Of a DNA stretch of 59,860 nucleotides, positions 1 through 8,738 are shown piece after piece (the first letter of the stretch is position 1; the number at the start of each line of letters is the position of its first letter). Both the position numbers and the translations under genes were made by a program. Location of the stretch: the NCBI GenBank assembly GCA_021205245.1, contig JAJPXZ010000105.1, positions 1-59,860 on the forward strand, given 5' to 3'. The DNA comes from Planctomycetaceae bacterium (GTDB taxonomy: Bacteria > Planctomycetota > SZUA-567). The notes beneath the pieces were generated by a model. The model worked only from the letters and a program-made list of their open reading frames with translations. It had not been told where the DNA came from and did no database searches.

Positions 1-870
1 TTCGGGCGGGGCAATCTCTCCTTCAACTCCATAAATCTGCCGAGGTGGGCCTTGGAAGCTCGGGGAGATGAAGAAGCGTTTTTCCGCAGCCTGGACGAGA
101 CCATGGATTTGGTCGTGGAGCAGTTGCTTGACCGATTCGCGATACAGGCGAAGAAGAAGGTCCACAATTTTCCCTTCCTCATGGGGCAGGGCGTGTGGAT
201 GGATAGCGACACGCTGGGTTGGGATGACGAAATCGGCGAGGTGCTGAAGCATGGCACCCTCACCATGGGATTTATCGGTCTGGCCGAAACGTTGGTGGCC
301 CTGTATGGAAAACACCATGGCGAAAGCGAGGCGATGCAGGAAAAGGGCCTTGCCATTGTCGAGCGGATGCACCGCTATACCAATCGTCGGGGCGAGGAAC
401 TCGGGCTGAACATCACGCTCATCGCCACGCCGGCGGAGGGATTGTCGGGTCGCTTTGTCCGTATGGACAGGGAGCTCTACGGCACCATCCCGGGCGTTAC
501 CGATCGCGAATATTACACCAATTCGTTTCATGTCCCGGTGTACTTTCCGCTGCCCGCGCATCGGAAAATCCGCATCGAAGCGCCGTACCACGCCCTGACG
601 CCGGGCGGTCACATTACCTATGTCGAACTCGATGGCGACACCAGTCTCAACCTGGAGGCGTTTATGAGCGTCATCCGCTGCATGCACGACGCGGGCATCG
701 GCTATGGATCTATCAACCATCCTGTCGACCGTGACCCGGCCTGCGGCTATGTCGGCGTTATCGGCGACGTCTGCCCGCGATGCGGCAGGCGTGAGGGGGA
801 GGCGATCCATCCGGAAAAACTGGCCGAGCTGCGGAGGCAGTATCCCGCCGTCTTTGCCGTGAAGAATTAG
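1..870 (+). CDS. nrdD: Anaerobic (class III) ribonucleoside-triphosphate reductase, large part, 5'-truncated by window
   Basis: The frame is open from base 1, so the gene starts before the window; 289 codons are visible. The opening residues GRGNLSFNSINLPR are typical of the NrdD barrel. The protein reduces NTPs to dNTPs by glycyl-radical chemistry in the anaerobic cytoplasm. The C-terminus carries a zinc-ribbon-like element (ACGYVGVIGDVCPRC) with three Cys; the first Cys of the usual CxxC pair appears to be Asp. The ORF stops soon after this element and lacks the C-terminal RxxGY glycyl-radical segment, which is on the next small ORF. Identity of the family is firm; the unusual feature is the split. 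Confidence 0.92.
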   Translation, partial: FGRGNLSFNSINLPRWALEARGDEEAFFRSLDETMDLVVEQLLDRFAIQAKKKVHNFPFLMGQGVWMDSDTLGWDDEIGEVLKHGTLTMGFIGLAETLVALYGKHHGESEAMQEKGLAIVERMHRYTNRRGEELGLNITLIATPAEGLSGRFVRMDRELYGTIPGVTDREYYTNSFHVPVYFPLPAHRKIRIEAPYHALTPGGHITYVELDGDTSLNLEAFMSVIRCMHDAGIGYGSINHPVDRDPACGYVGVIGDVCPRCGRREGEAIHPEKLAELRRQYPAVFAVKN

Positions 871-907
871 GTTTTGGCTGACATAATTAAAAAGAAAGGA
901 GGCGACT

Positions 908-1066
908 ATGCGTGACGCAGTGGAGGAAACGACTTCGGTGGGTGAGAATATGGGGTTCCAGAGAATCCGCAGGATAACCGGGTATCTGGTGGGGACGATT
1001 GACAAATGGAACGACGCTAAAAAAGCTGAAGAGGCGGAACGGGTCAAGCATGACCGTGTCTGCTGA
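908..1066 (+). CDS. Separate 52-residue glycyl-radical domain of anaerobic ribonucleotide reductase
   Basis: This short ORF begins 37 bases after the nrdD stop. It has a strong ribosome binding site (AAGGAGG at 896-902, five bases before ATG). Its product contains FQRIRRITGYLVGT, which matches the C-terminal glycyl-radical loop of NrdD; Gly25 in RITGY would carry the radical. A charged helix with many Lys, Glu and Ala follows. The missing C-terminus of NrdD is therefore made as its own polypeptide, like the spare-part logic of GrcA/YfiD for pyruvate formate-lyase. The end overlaps nrdG by 17 bases, suggesting coupled translation. The own ribosome binding site argues against a simple nonsense mutation. 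Confidence 0.85.
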   Translation: MRDAVEETTSVGENMGFQRIRRITGYLVGTIDKWNDAKKAEEAERVKHDRVC

Positions 1067-1634
1067 AAAAATAGAAACGGCAACCTCTCCGCGAGGCAGA
1101 CCGTCTGTCCGCCTGCATAGAGAGAGCTTCGAGGCTCCCCTCCGTCTCTCGGGCATTGTCGAGCAATCCATCGTCGACGGCCCAGGACTCAGGATGACCG
1201 TTTTTACCCAGGGTTGCCCGCACCGCTGTGCCGGATGCCACAACCCCTCCACGCACAGCGCGGGGTTGGGGTATAGCGAGAGCGTTGACGCGATACTTGC
1301 CCGCTTCGACGACGACCCTCTCCTTTCCGGCATCACACTGTCGGGCGGAGAACCGCTAAGCCAGGCTGCCGCGCTTGCGCCGCTCGCCGCAGGCGTCAAA
1401 CGGCGGGGTAAAAGCGTATGGTGCTATACCGGCTATACATTTGAAGCCGTGGCAATGGCGCGGAGCAATCGTGCGGTGGCGGCATTGCTTCGGGCAGTCG
1501 ATGTTTTGGTCGACGGTCGGTACGAGGCCGCGCTCCATAGCCTCTCACTTCCCTTTAGGGGGAGCTCGAATCAACGCCTGGTGGATGTGCCGCAGTCATT
1601 GGAGTCCGGGCGGGTGATGATCTGGGCGGAATGA
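1050..1634 (+). CDS. nrdG: Anaerobic ribonucleotide reductase activating protein (radical SAM)
   Basis: A 194-residue radical SAM enzyme that installs the glycyl radical on NrdD using S-adenosylmethionine and a 4Fe-4S cluster. The cluster motif is CPHRCAGC (Cys56, Cys60, Cys63 from the ATG at 1050), preceded by VDGPGLR and followed by LSGGEP, the SAM-binding GGE element. The ATG at 1050 is preferred over the TTG at 999 because the longer version would lie almost wholly inside the glycyl-radical ORF. It is about 40 residues longer than enterobacterial NrdG, through an N-terminal extension. It is the last gene of the nrdD, radical domain, nrdG operon. Confidence 0.9.
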   Translation: MTVSAEKIETATSPRGRPSVRLHRESFEAPLRLSGIVEQSIVDGPGLRMTVFTQGCPHRCAGCHNPSTHSAGLGYSESVDAILARFDDDPLLSGITLSGGEPLSQAAALAPLAAGVKRRGKSVWCYTGYTFEAVAMARSNRAVAALLRAVDVLVDGRYEAALHSLSLPFRGSSNQRLVDVPQSLESGRVMIWAE

Positions 1635-1712
1635 TCCGTAGAGCGACTCCGCGCTGATGCAATAATTGCTTCCATTGGGTACAGCTCAGTATAACAGTGG
1701 CGAAGGTATATG

Positions 1713-1750
1713 CATGACCGCAACCGAATTGGGTTGCGGTCATGTTTGCG
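1713..1750 (+). terminator. Terminator-like hairpin after nrdG
   Basis: A perfect 13-bp stem (CATGACCGCAACC, mirrored) with a 6-base loop spans 1713-1744 and is followed by only a short T run. It lies 79 bases after nrdG and ahead of the next promoter, so it probably ends the nrd transcript. Confidence 0.6.
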
Positions 1751-1856
1751 TTAAGAGGTATGAAGACTTGGATGTTTTCCGACAATACAATAAAACGGTC
1801 GCTGTTTAAATCATAAAAAACCCTGTAAAATACCATGTAAATTTCAAGCGATATAC

Positions 1857-1885
1857 TTGCTAACCAGGAAAACATAGGCTATAGT
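1857..1885 (+). promoter_or_regulatory. Sigma70-type promoter of the GntR gene
   Basis: TTGCTA and TATAGT with a 17-base spacer, 38 bases before the ATG at 1923, which has a GGGAGG ribosome binding site. It could drive the regulator and the amide operon behind it. Confidence 0.5.
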
Positions 1886-1922
1886 CAAAATAGGTATTAT
1901 CTTTCAATCTTCGGGAGGCCCC

Positions 1923-2591
1923 ATGTACGAGACTTCCTCAGCCCAAGCCGACACCCTCGTCTCTCGCTCCATTACCATGCTTATCGACCTGATTCGTGAT
2001 GGCAAGCTGCAGCGGGGCGAAAAGCTGCCGCCACAGGACATTCTCGCCCGTGAGCTCGGCGTCTCCCGTACCGCACTTCGCGAAGCCCTGAAGGAACTCT
2101 CATATCGGGGGATAATCGCGAGCCAGCACGGTCGCGGCACCTTCGTCTCCGACAAGATTGTGGCGGAGGAGGAAACGCTGGAAGCTCGACTCATCCTTGA
2201 ACCCGGGATTATCACCCTCGCTGCCAAACGCTGCAGCAACGAAGACGTCGCCACGCTTAGACGCATGTGCCAGGACATGGAGGTAAAGGTGCGCGAGCGC
2301 GATTACGAGGGATTTTCGGTGTGCGACCTGCTGTTCCACAGCGCCCTCGCCAACATGGCCGGCAACCAGGCCCTGGTGATGCTCCTGGCCACGGTGGGGG
2401 ACATGATGCTGCACCAGCAGAACATTGTGCAGATTATTCCCGGGGCCATGGAAAGAGCATACCTCTTTCATCTCGATATGGTCGAGGCGGTGGCGGAGCA
2501 CAATTCCAGCCTGGCCGGCGACCTGATGCGTAAACATCTGGATGACGTCATGCTGACCCTGCGGGTCTCACGCACGCTTTCGAACAAATAA
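1923..2591 (+). CDS. GntR-family transcriptional regulator, FadR/FCD subfamily
   Basis: A 222-residue regulator. The N-terminal winged helix-turn-helix includes LARELGVSRTALREALKEL and a wing with GRGTFV, typical of GntR proteins. The remaining all-helical part fits an FCD ligand-binding domain, which usually senses small carboxylates. It stands first, in the same direction as the LarA, ABC-importer and amidase genes, so it is the likely local regulator of that locus. The ligand cannot be read from the sequence. Confidence 0.9.
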   Translation: MYETSSAQADTLVSRSITMLIDLIRDGKLQRGEKLPPQDILARELGVSRTALREALKELSYRGIIASQHGRGTFVSDKIVAEEETLEARLILEPGIITLAAKRCSNEDVATLRRMCQDMEVKVRERDYEGFSVCDLLFHSALANMAGNQALVMLLATVGDMMLHQQNIVQIIPGAMERAYLFHLDMVEAVAEHNSSLAGDLMRKHLDDVMLTLRVSRTLSNK

Positions 2592-2594
2592 ACA

Positions 2595-2626
2595 GCACCG
2601 GGACGTCCCATTCTTTTGCCCGGTGC
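2595..2626 (+). terminator. Hairpin between the GntR gene and the LarA gene
   Basis: An 8-bp GC stem (GCACCGGG with CCCGGTGC) with a 16-base loop starts right after the stop of the regulator gene. It has no U-tract, so it may be a weak terminator or processing element. Confidence 0.35.
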
Positions 2627-2725
2627 GGTGATTTTACCATCGAAACGCGATGTCGACTGTACGACGGAGCCGGCGGCTCCGTGGCCGGTTCGGCACGCGC
2701 TCTCTCCCAGCCAGGAAAGCCCGGT

Positions 2726-4006
2726 ATGAAGCTGCCAATTCCATTCGACAGCGGTTTTCTTGAACTTGATTTGCCCGATCGGCGCATCGCCGGGGTGGTA
2801 CGGTCCCGCCTGGCCGAACTTCGATCGACCCAATCGGAAAGGGATGTGGTCGAGGCGGCGTTGGCCGCTCCCATCGGGTCGCCGCCGCTGGCGGAACTCG
2901 CCAAGGGAAAGCGGCGCGTGTGCGTCATTACTAGCGACCACACCCGACCGGTCCCATCCCGCATCACTCTGCCGCCGCTGTTGGCGGAGATACGACGCGG
3001 CTCGCCCGAGGCCGACATCAGTATCGTCATCGCCACCGGTTGCCACCGCGCCATGACCGAAGAGGAAATGCGCGACCGCTTCGGTGACGACGTTTTCGAG
3101 GCCGAGCGATTCCTGGTGCATGATTGTGGTGACGATGCCACCTTCGCGTCCATTGGCACTCTGCCATCCGGCGGTGACTGCCTGATCAACCGGGTGGTGT
3201 TGGATACCGACCTGCTGGTGTCGGAGGGCTTTATCGAACCGCATTTCTTCGCCGGCTATTCAGGCGGAAGAAAAGCGGTGCTGCCCGGCTGCGCCAATCG
3301 GGTGACGGTTCTGGCCAACCATTGCGCCGAATTTATTGATTCGCCGCTGGCGCGGACCGGCATTCTCGACGGCAATCCCATCCACGCCGATATGATGTAC
3401 GCCGCCCGCGCCGCCAACCTGGCGTTTATCCTCAATGTCGTCCTGGATCCGGACAAAAAGATCGTCGCCGCCTTCGCCGGCGATATGGAACGCGCGCACC
3501 GGACCGGGTGCGACTTTTTCGCCTCCTACGGCGAAGCGCCAGCGGTAAAGGCCCGGATGGTGGTGACCTCCAACGGCGGCTATCCGCTTGACCAGAATCT
3601 CTATCAAGCGGTGAAGTCGATGACCGCCGCCGAGGCATGCGCCGTCGAGGGCGGGGTGATCATCGTCGCCTCCGCCTGCCGTGACGGCCACGGCGGCGAA
3701 GACTTCCTGCACGCTTTTAGCCGCATACCCACGGCCGAGGCGCTGCTGCGCGAATTCCTGTCGCGCGGGCGTCGGGAGACTGTGCCGGATCAGTGGCAGA
3801 CGCAGATTCTTTGCCGCATTCTCACCCATCACCATGTCATCATGGTCACCGGGCCTGGTGCGCCGCCGGAAATGATCAGGGCGATGAACATGCGGTGGGC
3901 GCCCACCCTGGCCGACGCCGTGCGCGAAGGCGAGCGCCTTCTTGGCGATACGGAGGCTGAAGTCACGGTGATACCCGACGGTGTCGGCGTCATCATCAGG
4001 GCATAA
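2726..4006 (+). CDS. LarA-type nickel-pincer 2-hydroxyacid racemase family protein
   Basis: A 426-residue protein, the same size as lactate racemase LarA. Starting at the ATG at 2726 (AGGAAAG ahead), key LarA residues fall at nearly the same positions as in the Lactobacillus enzyme: His72 in SDHTRP, His107 in ATGCHR, His173 in EPHFFAGYSGGRK, Lys183 (which tethers the nickel-pincer cofactor) and His199. LarA homologues racemise or epimerise 2-hydroxyacids through hydride transfer. Cofactor makers LarB, LarC and LarE are not in the window. The gene sits before an amide-type ABC importer and an amidase, suggesting that the released acid carries an alpha-hydroxyl. The substrate is unknown. A GTG 45 bases upstream is an alternative start. 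Confidence 0.85.
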   Translation: MKLPIPFDSGFLELDLPDRRIAGVVRSRLAELRSTQSERDVVEAALAAPIGSPPLAELAKGKRRVCVITSDHTRPVPSRITLPPLLAEIRRGSPEADISIVIATGCHRAMTEEEMRDRFGDDVFEAERFLVHDCGDDATFASIGTLPSGGDCLINRVVLDTDLLVSEGFIEPHFFAGYSGGRKAVLPGCANRVTVLANHCAEFIDSPLARTGILDGNPIHADMMYAARAANLAFILNVVLDPDKKIVAAFAGDMERAHRTGCDFFASYGEAPAVKARMVVTSNGGYPLDQNLYQAVKSMTAAEACAVEGGVIIVASACRDGHGGEDFLHAFSRIPTAEALLREFLSRGRRETVPDQWQTQILCRILTHHHVIMVTGPGAPPEMIRAMNMRWAPTLADAVREGERLLGDTEAEVTVIPDGVGVIIRA

Positions 4007-4108
4007 ACGACGGAGAGCGCCTAACGGCTTTCCCAAGCAACGGAAAGGAGGGAGACGAAACAGCCATTTTGCAGCAGGGAACCAGGGTACAATTGACGGA
4101 GGATTGAC

Positions 4109-5314
4109 ATGAAAAGAGGCATTATTGTTATGGTGGCGTTGGCGGCAGCGTTCCTCTACAGCCTATCGAGCCAGGCGGCCGACCCCATCAAAATTGGAAT
4201 CTTGGAAAGCCGCTCCGGAAATTTCGCACTCCACTCCGCTCCCAAATATATGGCGGCGCAATTGGCGGTGAAGGAGATCAACGACAAGGGCGGCGTCATC
4301 GGACGCCCGCTGGAACTGGTCGCTCCCGACCCGCAATCGGACAATCGACGCTTTCAGGAACTGACCCGCATGCTTATCCAGCGGGACAAGGTGGACGTCC
4401 TCTTCGGCGGATTCGCCAGTGCCGAGCGCGAGGCCATCCGTCCCATTATTGATCAGTACAAGATGCTTTATTTCTACAACACCCAGTACGAAGGCGGCGT
4501 CGCGGACAAGTACACCTTCTGCACCGGACCGGTACCTGAACAGCAGATCGATCCGGTCATCAAGTACTGTATCGAAAAATTCGGGCCACGCATGTACATA
4601 CTGGCAGCCGACTACAACTTCGGCCAGCTCTCGGCAAAGTGGACCCACGTCATGGCTGAAAAGTACGGCGGCGAAGTGGTGGGCGAGGAATTCATCCCGT
4701 TGGCCACATCGCAATTCGCGTCCACCCTCGAACGCGTTCAGTCAGCCAACCCGGATTTCCTGGTCATGTACATCACCGGCGACAACCACGCCTCGTTCTA
4801 TCCCCAAGCCCAGGCCGCCGGGCTGAAAATTCCCTACGCCACATCCATCAACGTGGCGCAGGGCTATGAGCACCGCCGCTTCCCCGCGCCGACCCTCTCG
4901 GGAATGCATATCGGCGTTCACTATGTCGAGGAGTTGAATACCCCGGCCAATGAAGATTTTGTCAAACGGTTTAGGGCCATGTTCCCCGACGTTGCCTATA
5001 TCGGCGAGCAGACCGAAAACACGTATGTCGGTATCTACCTCTACGCGTTGGCAGTGGAGAAAGCCGGCACCACCGACATCCCCAAGGTTATTGAAGCACT
5101 TGAATCGGGCCTGCAATTCGACGCGCCTGAAGGCTCGGTCACCCTCGATCCCGCAACCCATCACCTGGTTCGCGATATCCGCATCGTGGTGGTGGACGAT
5201 AACCACGATCTCCATTTCCCCGCCACCTACGAGCAGTTGAAGCCGGACTGGCTGTCGTCGGAAAAGGGCGTCGACCTTACCAAGAAGCCCGAGTTCGTCC
5301 AGTACGAACCGTAG
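4109..5314 (+). CDS. Periplasmic substrate-binding protein of a urea/amide-type ABC importer
   Basis: A 401-residue receptor with a type I signal peptide (a hydrophobic stretch ending SSQA, then ADPIKIG) and no lipobox. The mature start, IKIGILESRSGNFA, and the type I periplasmic fold resemble the AmiC, UrtA and FmdD branch of the leucine/amide receptors. These bind urea, formamide, short aliphatic amides or related small solutes. It is followed at 55 bases by two permease and two ATPase genes, which completes an importer. The amidase at the end of the operon supports an amide ligand. Confidence 0.87.
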   Translation: MKRGIIVMVALAAAFLYSLSSQAADPIKIGILESRSGNFALHSAPKYMAAQLAVKEINDKGGVIGRPLELVAPDPQSDNRRFQELTRMLIQRDKVDVLFGGFASAEREAIRPIIDQYKMLYFYNTQYEGGVADKYTFCTGPVPEQQIDPVIKYCIEKFGPRMYILAADYNFGQLSAKWTHVMAEKYGGEVVGEEFIPLATSQFASTLERVQSANPDFLVMYITGDNHASFYPQAQAAGLKIPYATSINVAQGYEHRRFPAPTLSGMHIGVHYVEELNTPANEDFVKRFRAMFPDVAYIGEQTENTYVGIYLYALAVEKAGTTDIPKVIEALESGLQFDAPEGSVTLDPATHHLVRDIRIVVVDDNHDLHFPATYEQLKPDWLSSEKGVDLTKKPEFVQYEP

Positions 5315-5369
5315 CACCCGAAAAACCGTTGTCGGGCGAGCGCGGGAACCATAGTGACAGGAGGCCCCA

Positions 5370-6242
5370 GTGTCGACCGTTTTCAGTGTTCTGTACATCT
5401 ATTTGGACAGCATCGCGTTTCTCCTGCTGTCGTCACTGGGGCTGATCATCATCCTCGGGATGATGGGCATAACCAACATGGCGCACGGCGAGTTCATGAT
5501 GCTGGGCGCGTATACCTGCGCCCTTGCCACCCATGCCGGTTGCCCGCTCTTTCTCTCCATTGTGTTGGCTATGGTGGCGGTAGGTTTGCTCGGAATGATC
5601 ATGGAGTCGGTCATTATCCGCCGCCTCTATGGCAATCTGTTGCAAAGCCTGGTTGCGACCTGGGGCCTCAGTCTTATCCTGAGTCAGGGAATGCTGATTC
5701 TTATGGGACCGTCGTTGCCGTCCATCCCCATGCCGCTTGGCGGCGTCATGCTGGGCGGGAGATCCTATGCCATCTACCGCATGCTGTTGCCACTCATCGG
5801 CGTCGTCGTCGTGGTCGGTCTTGGTTTAATTCTTTTTAGAACCTCATTCGGTATGAAAGCCCGCGCCACCATGCAAAACCCGGAAATATCCCGCGCCATG
5901 GGCGTCAACACCAAGCTGATTTACCTGTTGGTGTTCGGCTTGGGCTGCGGCTTAACCGGGCTTGCCGGCGCTCTGTACGCGCCAACCACCGTGCTTGGTC
6001 CCCTGTACGGCGCGAACTTTCTTGCCCCCGCCTTCGTTACCGTCGTGGTATCGGGGGGCGCGAACGTCATCCTGGGCGCTTTGATGGCAAGTGTCATTCT
6101 GGGCGTGGTGGAAGGCAGCTTCAGTTACGCGTTCGGGGCGGTCATCGGGCGGCTCTCTCTGCTCATCGCCACCATGCTCCTTATCCGCTTCTTCCCCGAC
6201 GGCCTCTCCGGATGGCTGGTCAAGAGGGGAGGTGGCAGATGA
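5370..6242 (+). CDS. ABC importer permease, UrtB/LivH-type
   Basis: A 290-residue inner-membrane protein with about eight hydrophobic segments. It begins at a GTG with a strong AGGAGG site. The segment GMMGITNMAHGEFMMLGAY is the conserved N-terminal signature of LivH/UrtB permeases. It forms half of the membrane channel with the next gene, which overlaps it by an ATGA junction. Confidence 0.9.
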   Translation: MSTVFSVLYIYLDSIAFLLLSSLGLIIILGMMGITNMAHGEFMMLGAYTCALATHAGCPLFLSIVLAMVAVGLLGMIMESVIIRRLYGNLLQSLVATWGLSLILSQGMLILMGPSLPSIPMPLGGVMLGGRSYAIYRMLLPLIGVVVVVGLGLILFRTSFGMKARATMQNPEISRAMGVNTKLIYLLVFGLGCGLTGLAGALYAPTTVLGPLYGANFLAPAFVTVVVSGGANVILGALMASVILGVVEGSFSYAFGAVIGRLSLLIATMLLIRFFPDGLSGWLVKRGGGR

Positions 6243-7300
6243 TCCGCCGATTCCTCCGTGAATTGAACGGGCCGCAAAGCCTTGGTTCACGCGGCCTGTT
6301 CTGGAGCAGCTTCGGGCTATGCGTCGTGGTGATGGTCCTGCTGCCCGCCTTTGTCTCCGAGTATGAGGTTGGCAACTTTACGTATTTTCTCACCAATATC
6401 TTTTTGGCGCTCGGCTTGTCCATGATGTGGGGGCTTGGCAATATCCTCTCCTTCGGCCAGATGGCTTTCTTCGGCCTGGCCGGCTACAGTTACGGGGTCA
6501 TCGCCGCGAATCTGGCACCCGTTACCGACAACACCTTTCTCGCCTGCATCCTTGCCGTCCTCGTGACGATGGCGGGGGCGGCGCTCCTGGGTTACTTTCT
6601 CTTTTTCGGCCGGGTCAGCGGCGTTTATGTCAGCATCATCACCCTAGTGACGACGCTGATCTTCGAGACCTTCATGGCCCAGACGGCCGGGCCGAAATGG
6701 GCTATCGGCAAGGCGCTGCTGGGTGGCTATAACGGTATGGTGGGTATCCCGTCGTTGCAGTTCCGCTGGGGTAACGAGCTGATCGAGTTCTTCGACGTTC
6801 CGCTGTATTATCTGGTCATCGCTCTTTTGCTCGTCACATATCTCGCCCTGCGCTGGCTGGCCAACTCGCGCTACGGCAACGCGCTCGTCGCCACCGGTTC
6901 CAATCCCGTGCGCACCGAAATGCTCGGCTACGATATCCGCCTGGTGCAGCTTGAGGTCTTTACCCTGGCCGGCGGGCTGGCCGGGCTGAGCGGCGTTCTT
7001 TATGTTTCGTGGGGCCATTACATCACGCCGTCCACTATGGGCCTGACCACCGCGGCGCTGCCGGTGGTATGGGTCGCTTTCGGTGGACGAAAAAGCCTGC
7101 TCGCCACCATGGTGGCGGCAATCGGCCTGCAGTATTTCGCCCAGTACTTGTCCATGACCGGCAGCCAGCACGCATTGGTTATCCAGGGCGCGTTGCTGAT
7201 GCTGGTCGTCATGTTCGTCCCCGAAGGGGTGATTCCCCCTGTAGGCCGGGCTATCGGTCGCTGGTGGCGGCGTGGTACGAAAGAGGGGGATCCATCATGA
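6239..7300 (+). CDS. ABC importer permease, UrtC/LivM-type
   Basis: A 353-residue membrane protein with about ten hydrophobic segments. It contains GLGNILSFGQMAFFGLAGY, the LivM/UrtC counterpart of the signature in the previous permease. The ATG at 6239 overlaps the preceding stop (ATGA) and has GGGGAGG ahead of it, so the longer upstream frame is not used. Its own end overlaps the ATPase gene by four bases, indicating tight coupling of all importer genes. Confidence 0.9.
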   Translation: MIRRFLRELNGPQSLGSRGLFWSSFGLCVVVMVLLPAFVSEYEVGNFTYFLTNIFLALGLSMMWGLGNILSFGQMAFFGLAGYSYGVIAANLAPVTDNTFLACILAVLVTMAGAALLGYFLFFGRVSGVYVSIITLVTTLIFETFMAQTAGPKWAIGKALLGGYNGMVGIPSLQFRWGNELIEFFDVPLYYLVIALLLVTYLALRWLANSRYGNALVATGSNPVRTEMLGYDIRLVQLEVFTLAGGLAGLSGVLYVSWGHYITPSTMGLTTAALPVVWVAFGGRKSLLATMVAAIGLQYFAQYLSMTGSQHALVIQGALLMLVVMFVPEGVIPPVGRAIGRWWRRGTKEGDPS

Positions 7301-8013
7301 GTACCCCTATCCTCAGTCTCGAGCATGTGACCAAACGCTTCGGCGGTGTCACCGCCGTGGACGACGTGTCCTTTGCCATAAACGAAGGCGAACTGCGCTG
7401 CCTTATCGGGCCAAACGGCGCAGGCAAAAGCACGCTGTTCCGGCTTATCACCGGCTACTTCCCCGTCACCTCCGGGACCATCCGCTACCGGGGCGGCGAT
7501 CTGGGGGCGCTGCCGTCGTTCCGGCGCGCCCGGATGGGCATCAGTATCAAATTCCAGACGCCGATGGTGTATTACGACCAGACCATGCTGCAGAACCTGG
7601 TCGTCCCGCTGCAGCGCCGCCTCCCCGTCCCGCAAGCGCGTCGCGATGCGGCGGTGCTTTTGGATAAATTCGGCATCGGCGACGGCGCGCATAAACTGGC
7701 CAGCGAGGTGGCGCACGGCTATCGGCAATGGCTGGAAATCTGCATGGCTGTAGCCACCCGTCCCAGTTTGCTCCTCTTGGACGAACCGACGGCAGGCATG
7801 TCGCCGGAGGAGACCAAGGCGACGGCTGGAATGATTCACGATCTGGTGGGCGAGGGCATGACGGTGGTGGTAATCGACCACGATATGGAGTTTGTCCGTA
7901 TGCTCAACTGTAATCTTACCGTGCTGCACCTCGGGCGTTTTTTCGCCCAGGGAACCCTCGCGGAGATCCAGGCCAATCCCGAGGTCAGGTCCATTTATTT
8001 GGGAAAAAAGTGA
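7297..8013 (+). CDS. ABC importer ATPase, UrtD/LivG-type
   Basis: A 238-residue ATP-binding subunit. Walker A is GPNGAGKST, Walker B is LLLLDEP, and a switch His lies in VVVIDHDMEF. The ABC signature is the divergent VAHGYRQWLEI, close to the SHGEKQWLEIG form of UrtD proteins rather than LSGGQ. This supports the urea/amide branch. Start ATG overlaps the previous stop; the second ATPase gene follows after six bases. Confidence 0.9.
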   Translation: MSTPILSLEHVTKRFGGVTAVDDVSFAINEGELRCLIGPNGAGKSTLFRLITGYFPVTSGTIRYRGGDLGALPSFRRARMGISIKFQTPMVYYDQTMLQNLVVPLQRRLPVPQARRDAAVLLDKFGIGDGAHKLASEVAHGYRQWLEICMAVATRPSLLLLDEPTAGMSPEETKATAGMIHDLVGEGMTVVVIDHDMEFVRMLNCNLTVLHLGRFFAQGTLAEIQANPEVRSIYLGKK

Positions 8014-8019
8014 GGACGC

Positions 8020-8721
8020 ATGTTTTTTCAGTTGGATTCACTCAGTTCGGGCTACGGCGCCATCCCCATCGTGAACGGGGTGGATCTCCAGGTCGCCAAG
8101 GGAGAGATCTGCATCATTCTGGGGCGTAACGGCGTCGGCAAGACGACGCTCCTTAAAACCATTATCGGTTCGATACCCGCCACCTCGGGGCGCATCGTGT
8201 TTGCCGGCACGCCGGTGGAACGGCTTGACTCCCACCTGCGCGCCAGGTTGGGCATGGGCTATGTGCCGCAGGGAAGGGGGATTTTTCCTGAACTGACGGT
8301 GGAGCAAAACCTGCGCACGGGGGAGTGCATCAATCAGGACAACCATGTGTACTCGCACGAGGCGGTTTATCGGTACTTTCCCATCCTCAAGAAACGGGGC
8401 GGGCAAAAGGGAGGCACTTTATCCGGCGGCGAACAGCAGATGCTGGCATTGGGGCGAGCGCTGGTGTCCAACCCGCTGATCCTGCTTTTGGACGAGCCGT
8501 CGGAAGGGGTGCAGCCAAGCGTTGTCGAGGAGATCGGCTCGGTGCTGTCGGCCCTGAACCGGGAGTTGGGGTTAACCATTCTTCTGGTTGAGCAAAACAT
8601 CGACTACGCGCTCGCCATCGCCAAAACCTGCCACATCATGACCAAGGGGCGGATTGTGGATTGCCTGGACGAGGAGAGCCTGCGGGACACGGAAACGGTC
8701 AAACGATACCTGGCAATTTGA
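8020..8721 (+). CDS. ABC importer ATPase, UrtE/LivF-type
   Basis: A 233-residue ATP-binding subunit with Walker A GRNGVGKTT, a canonical signature LSGGEQQMLALGRAL and Walker B LILLLDEP. It would form a heterodimer with the UrtD-type ATPase on the cytoplasmic face of the two permeases. The amidase gene follows 17 bases later. Confidence 0.9.
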   Translation: MFFQLDSLSSGYGAIPIVNGVDLQVAKGEICIILGRNGVGKTTLLKTIIGSIPATSGRIVFAGTPVERLDSHLRARLGMGYVPQGRGIFPELTVEQNLRTGECINQDNHVYSHEAVYRYFPILKKRGGQKGGTLSGGEQQMLALGRALVSNPLILLLDEPSEGVQPSVVEEIGSVLSALNRELGLTILLVEQNIDYALAIAKTCHIMTKGRIVDCLDEESLRDTETVKRYLAI

Positions 8722-8738
8722 CGGATGGAGAAAACGTA

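Noticed and set aside
887..1399. Minus-strand frame across the nrdD/nrdG junction
   Set aside because: Covers both the glycyl-radical ORF and nrdG, which have family motifs and ribosome sites.
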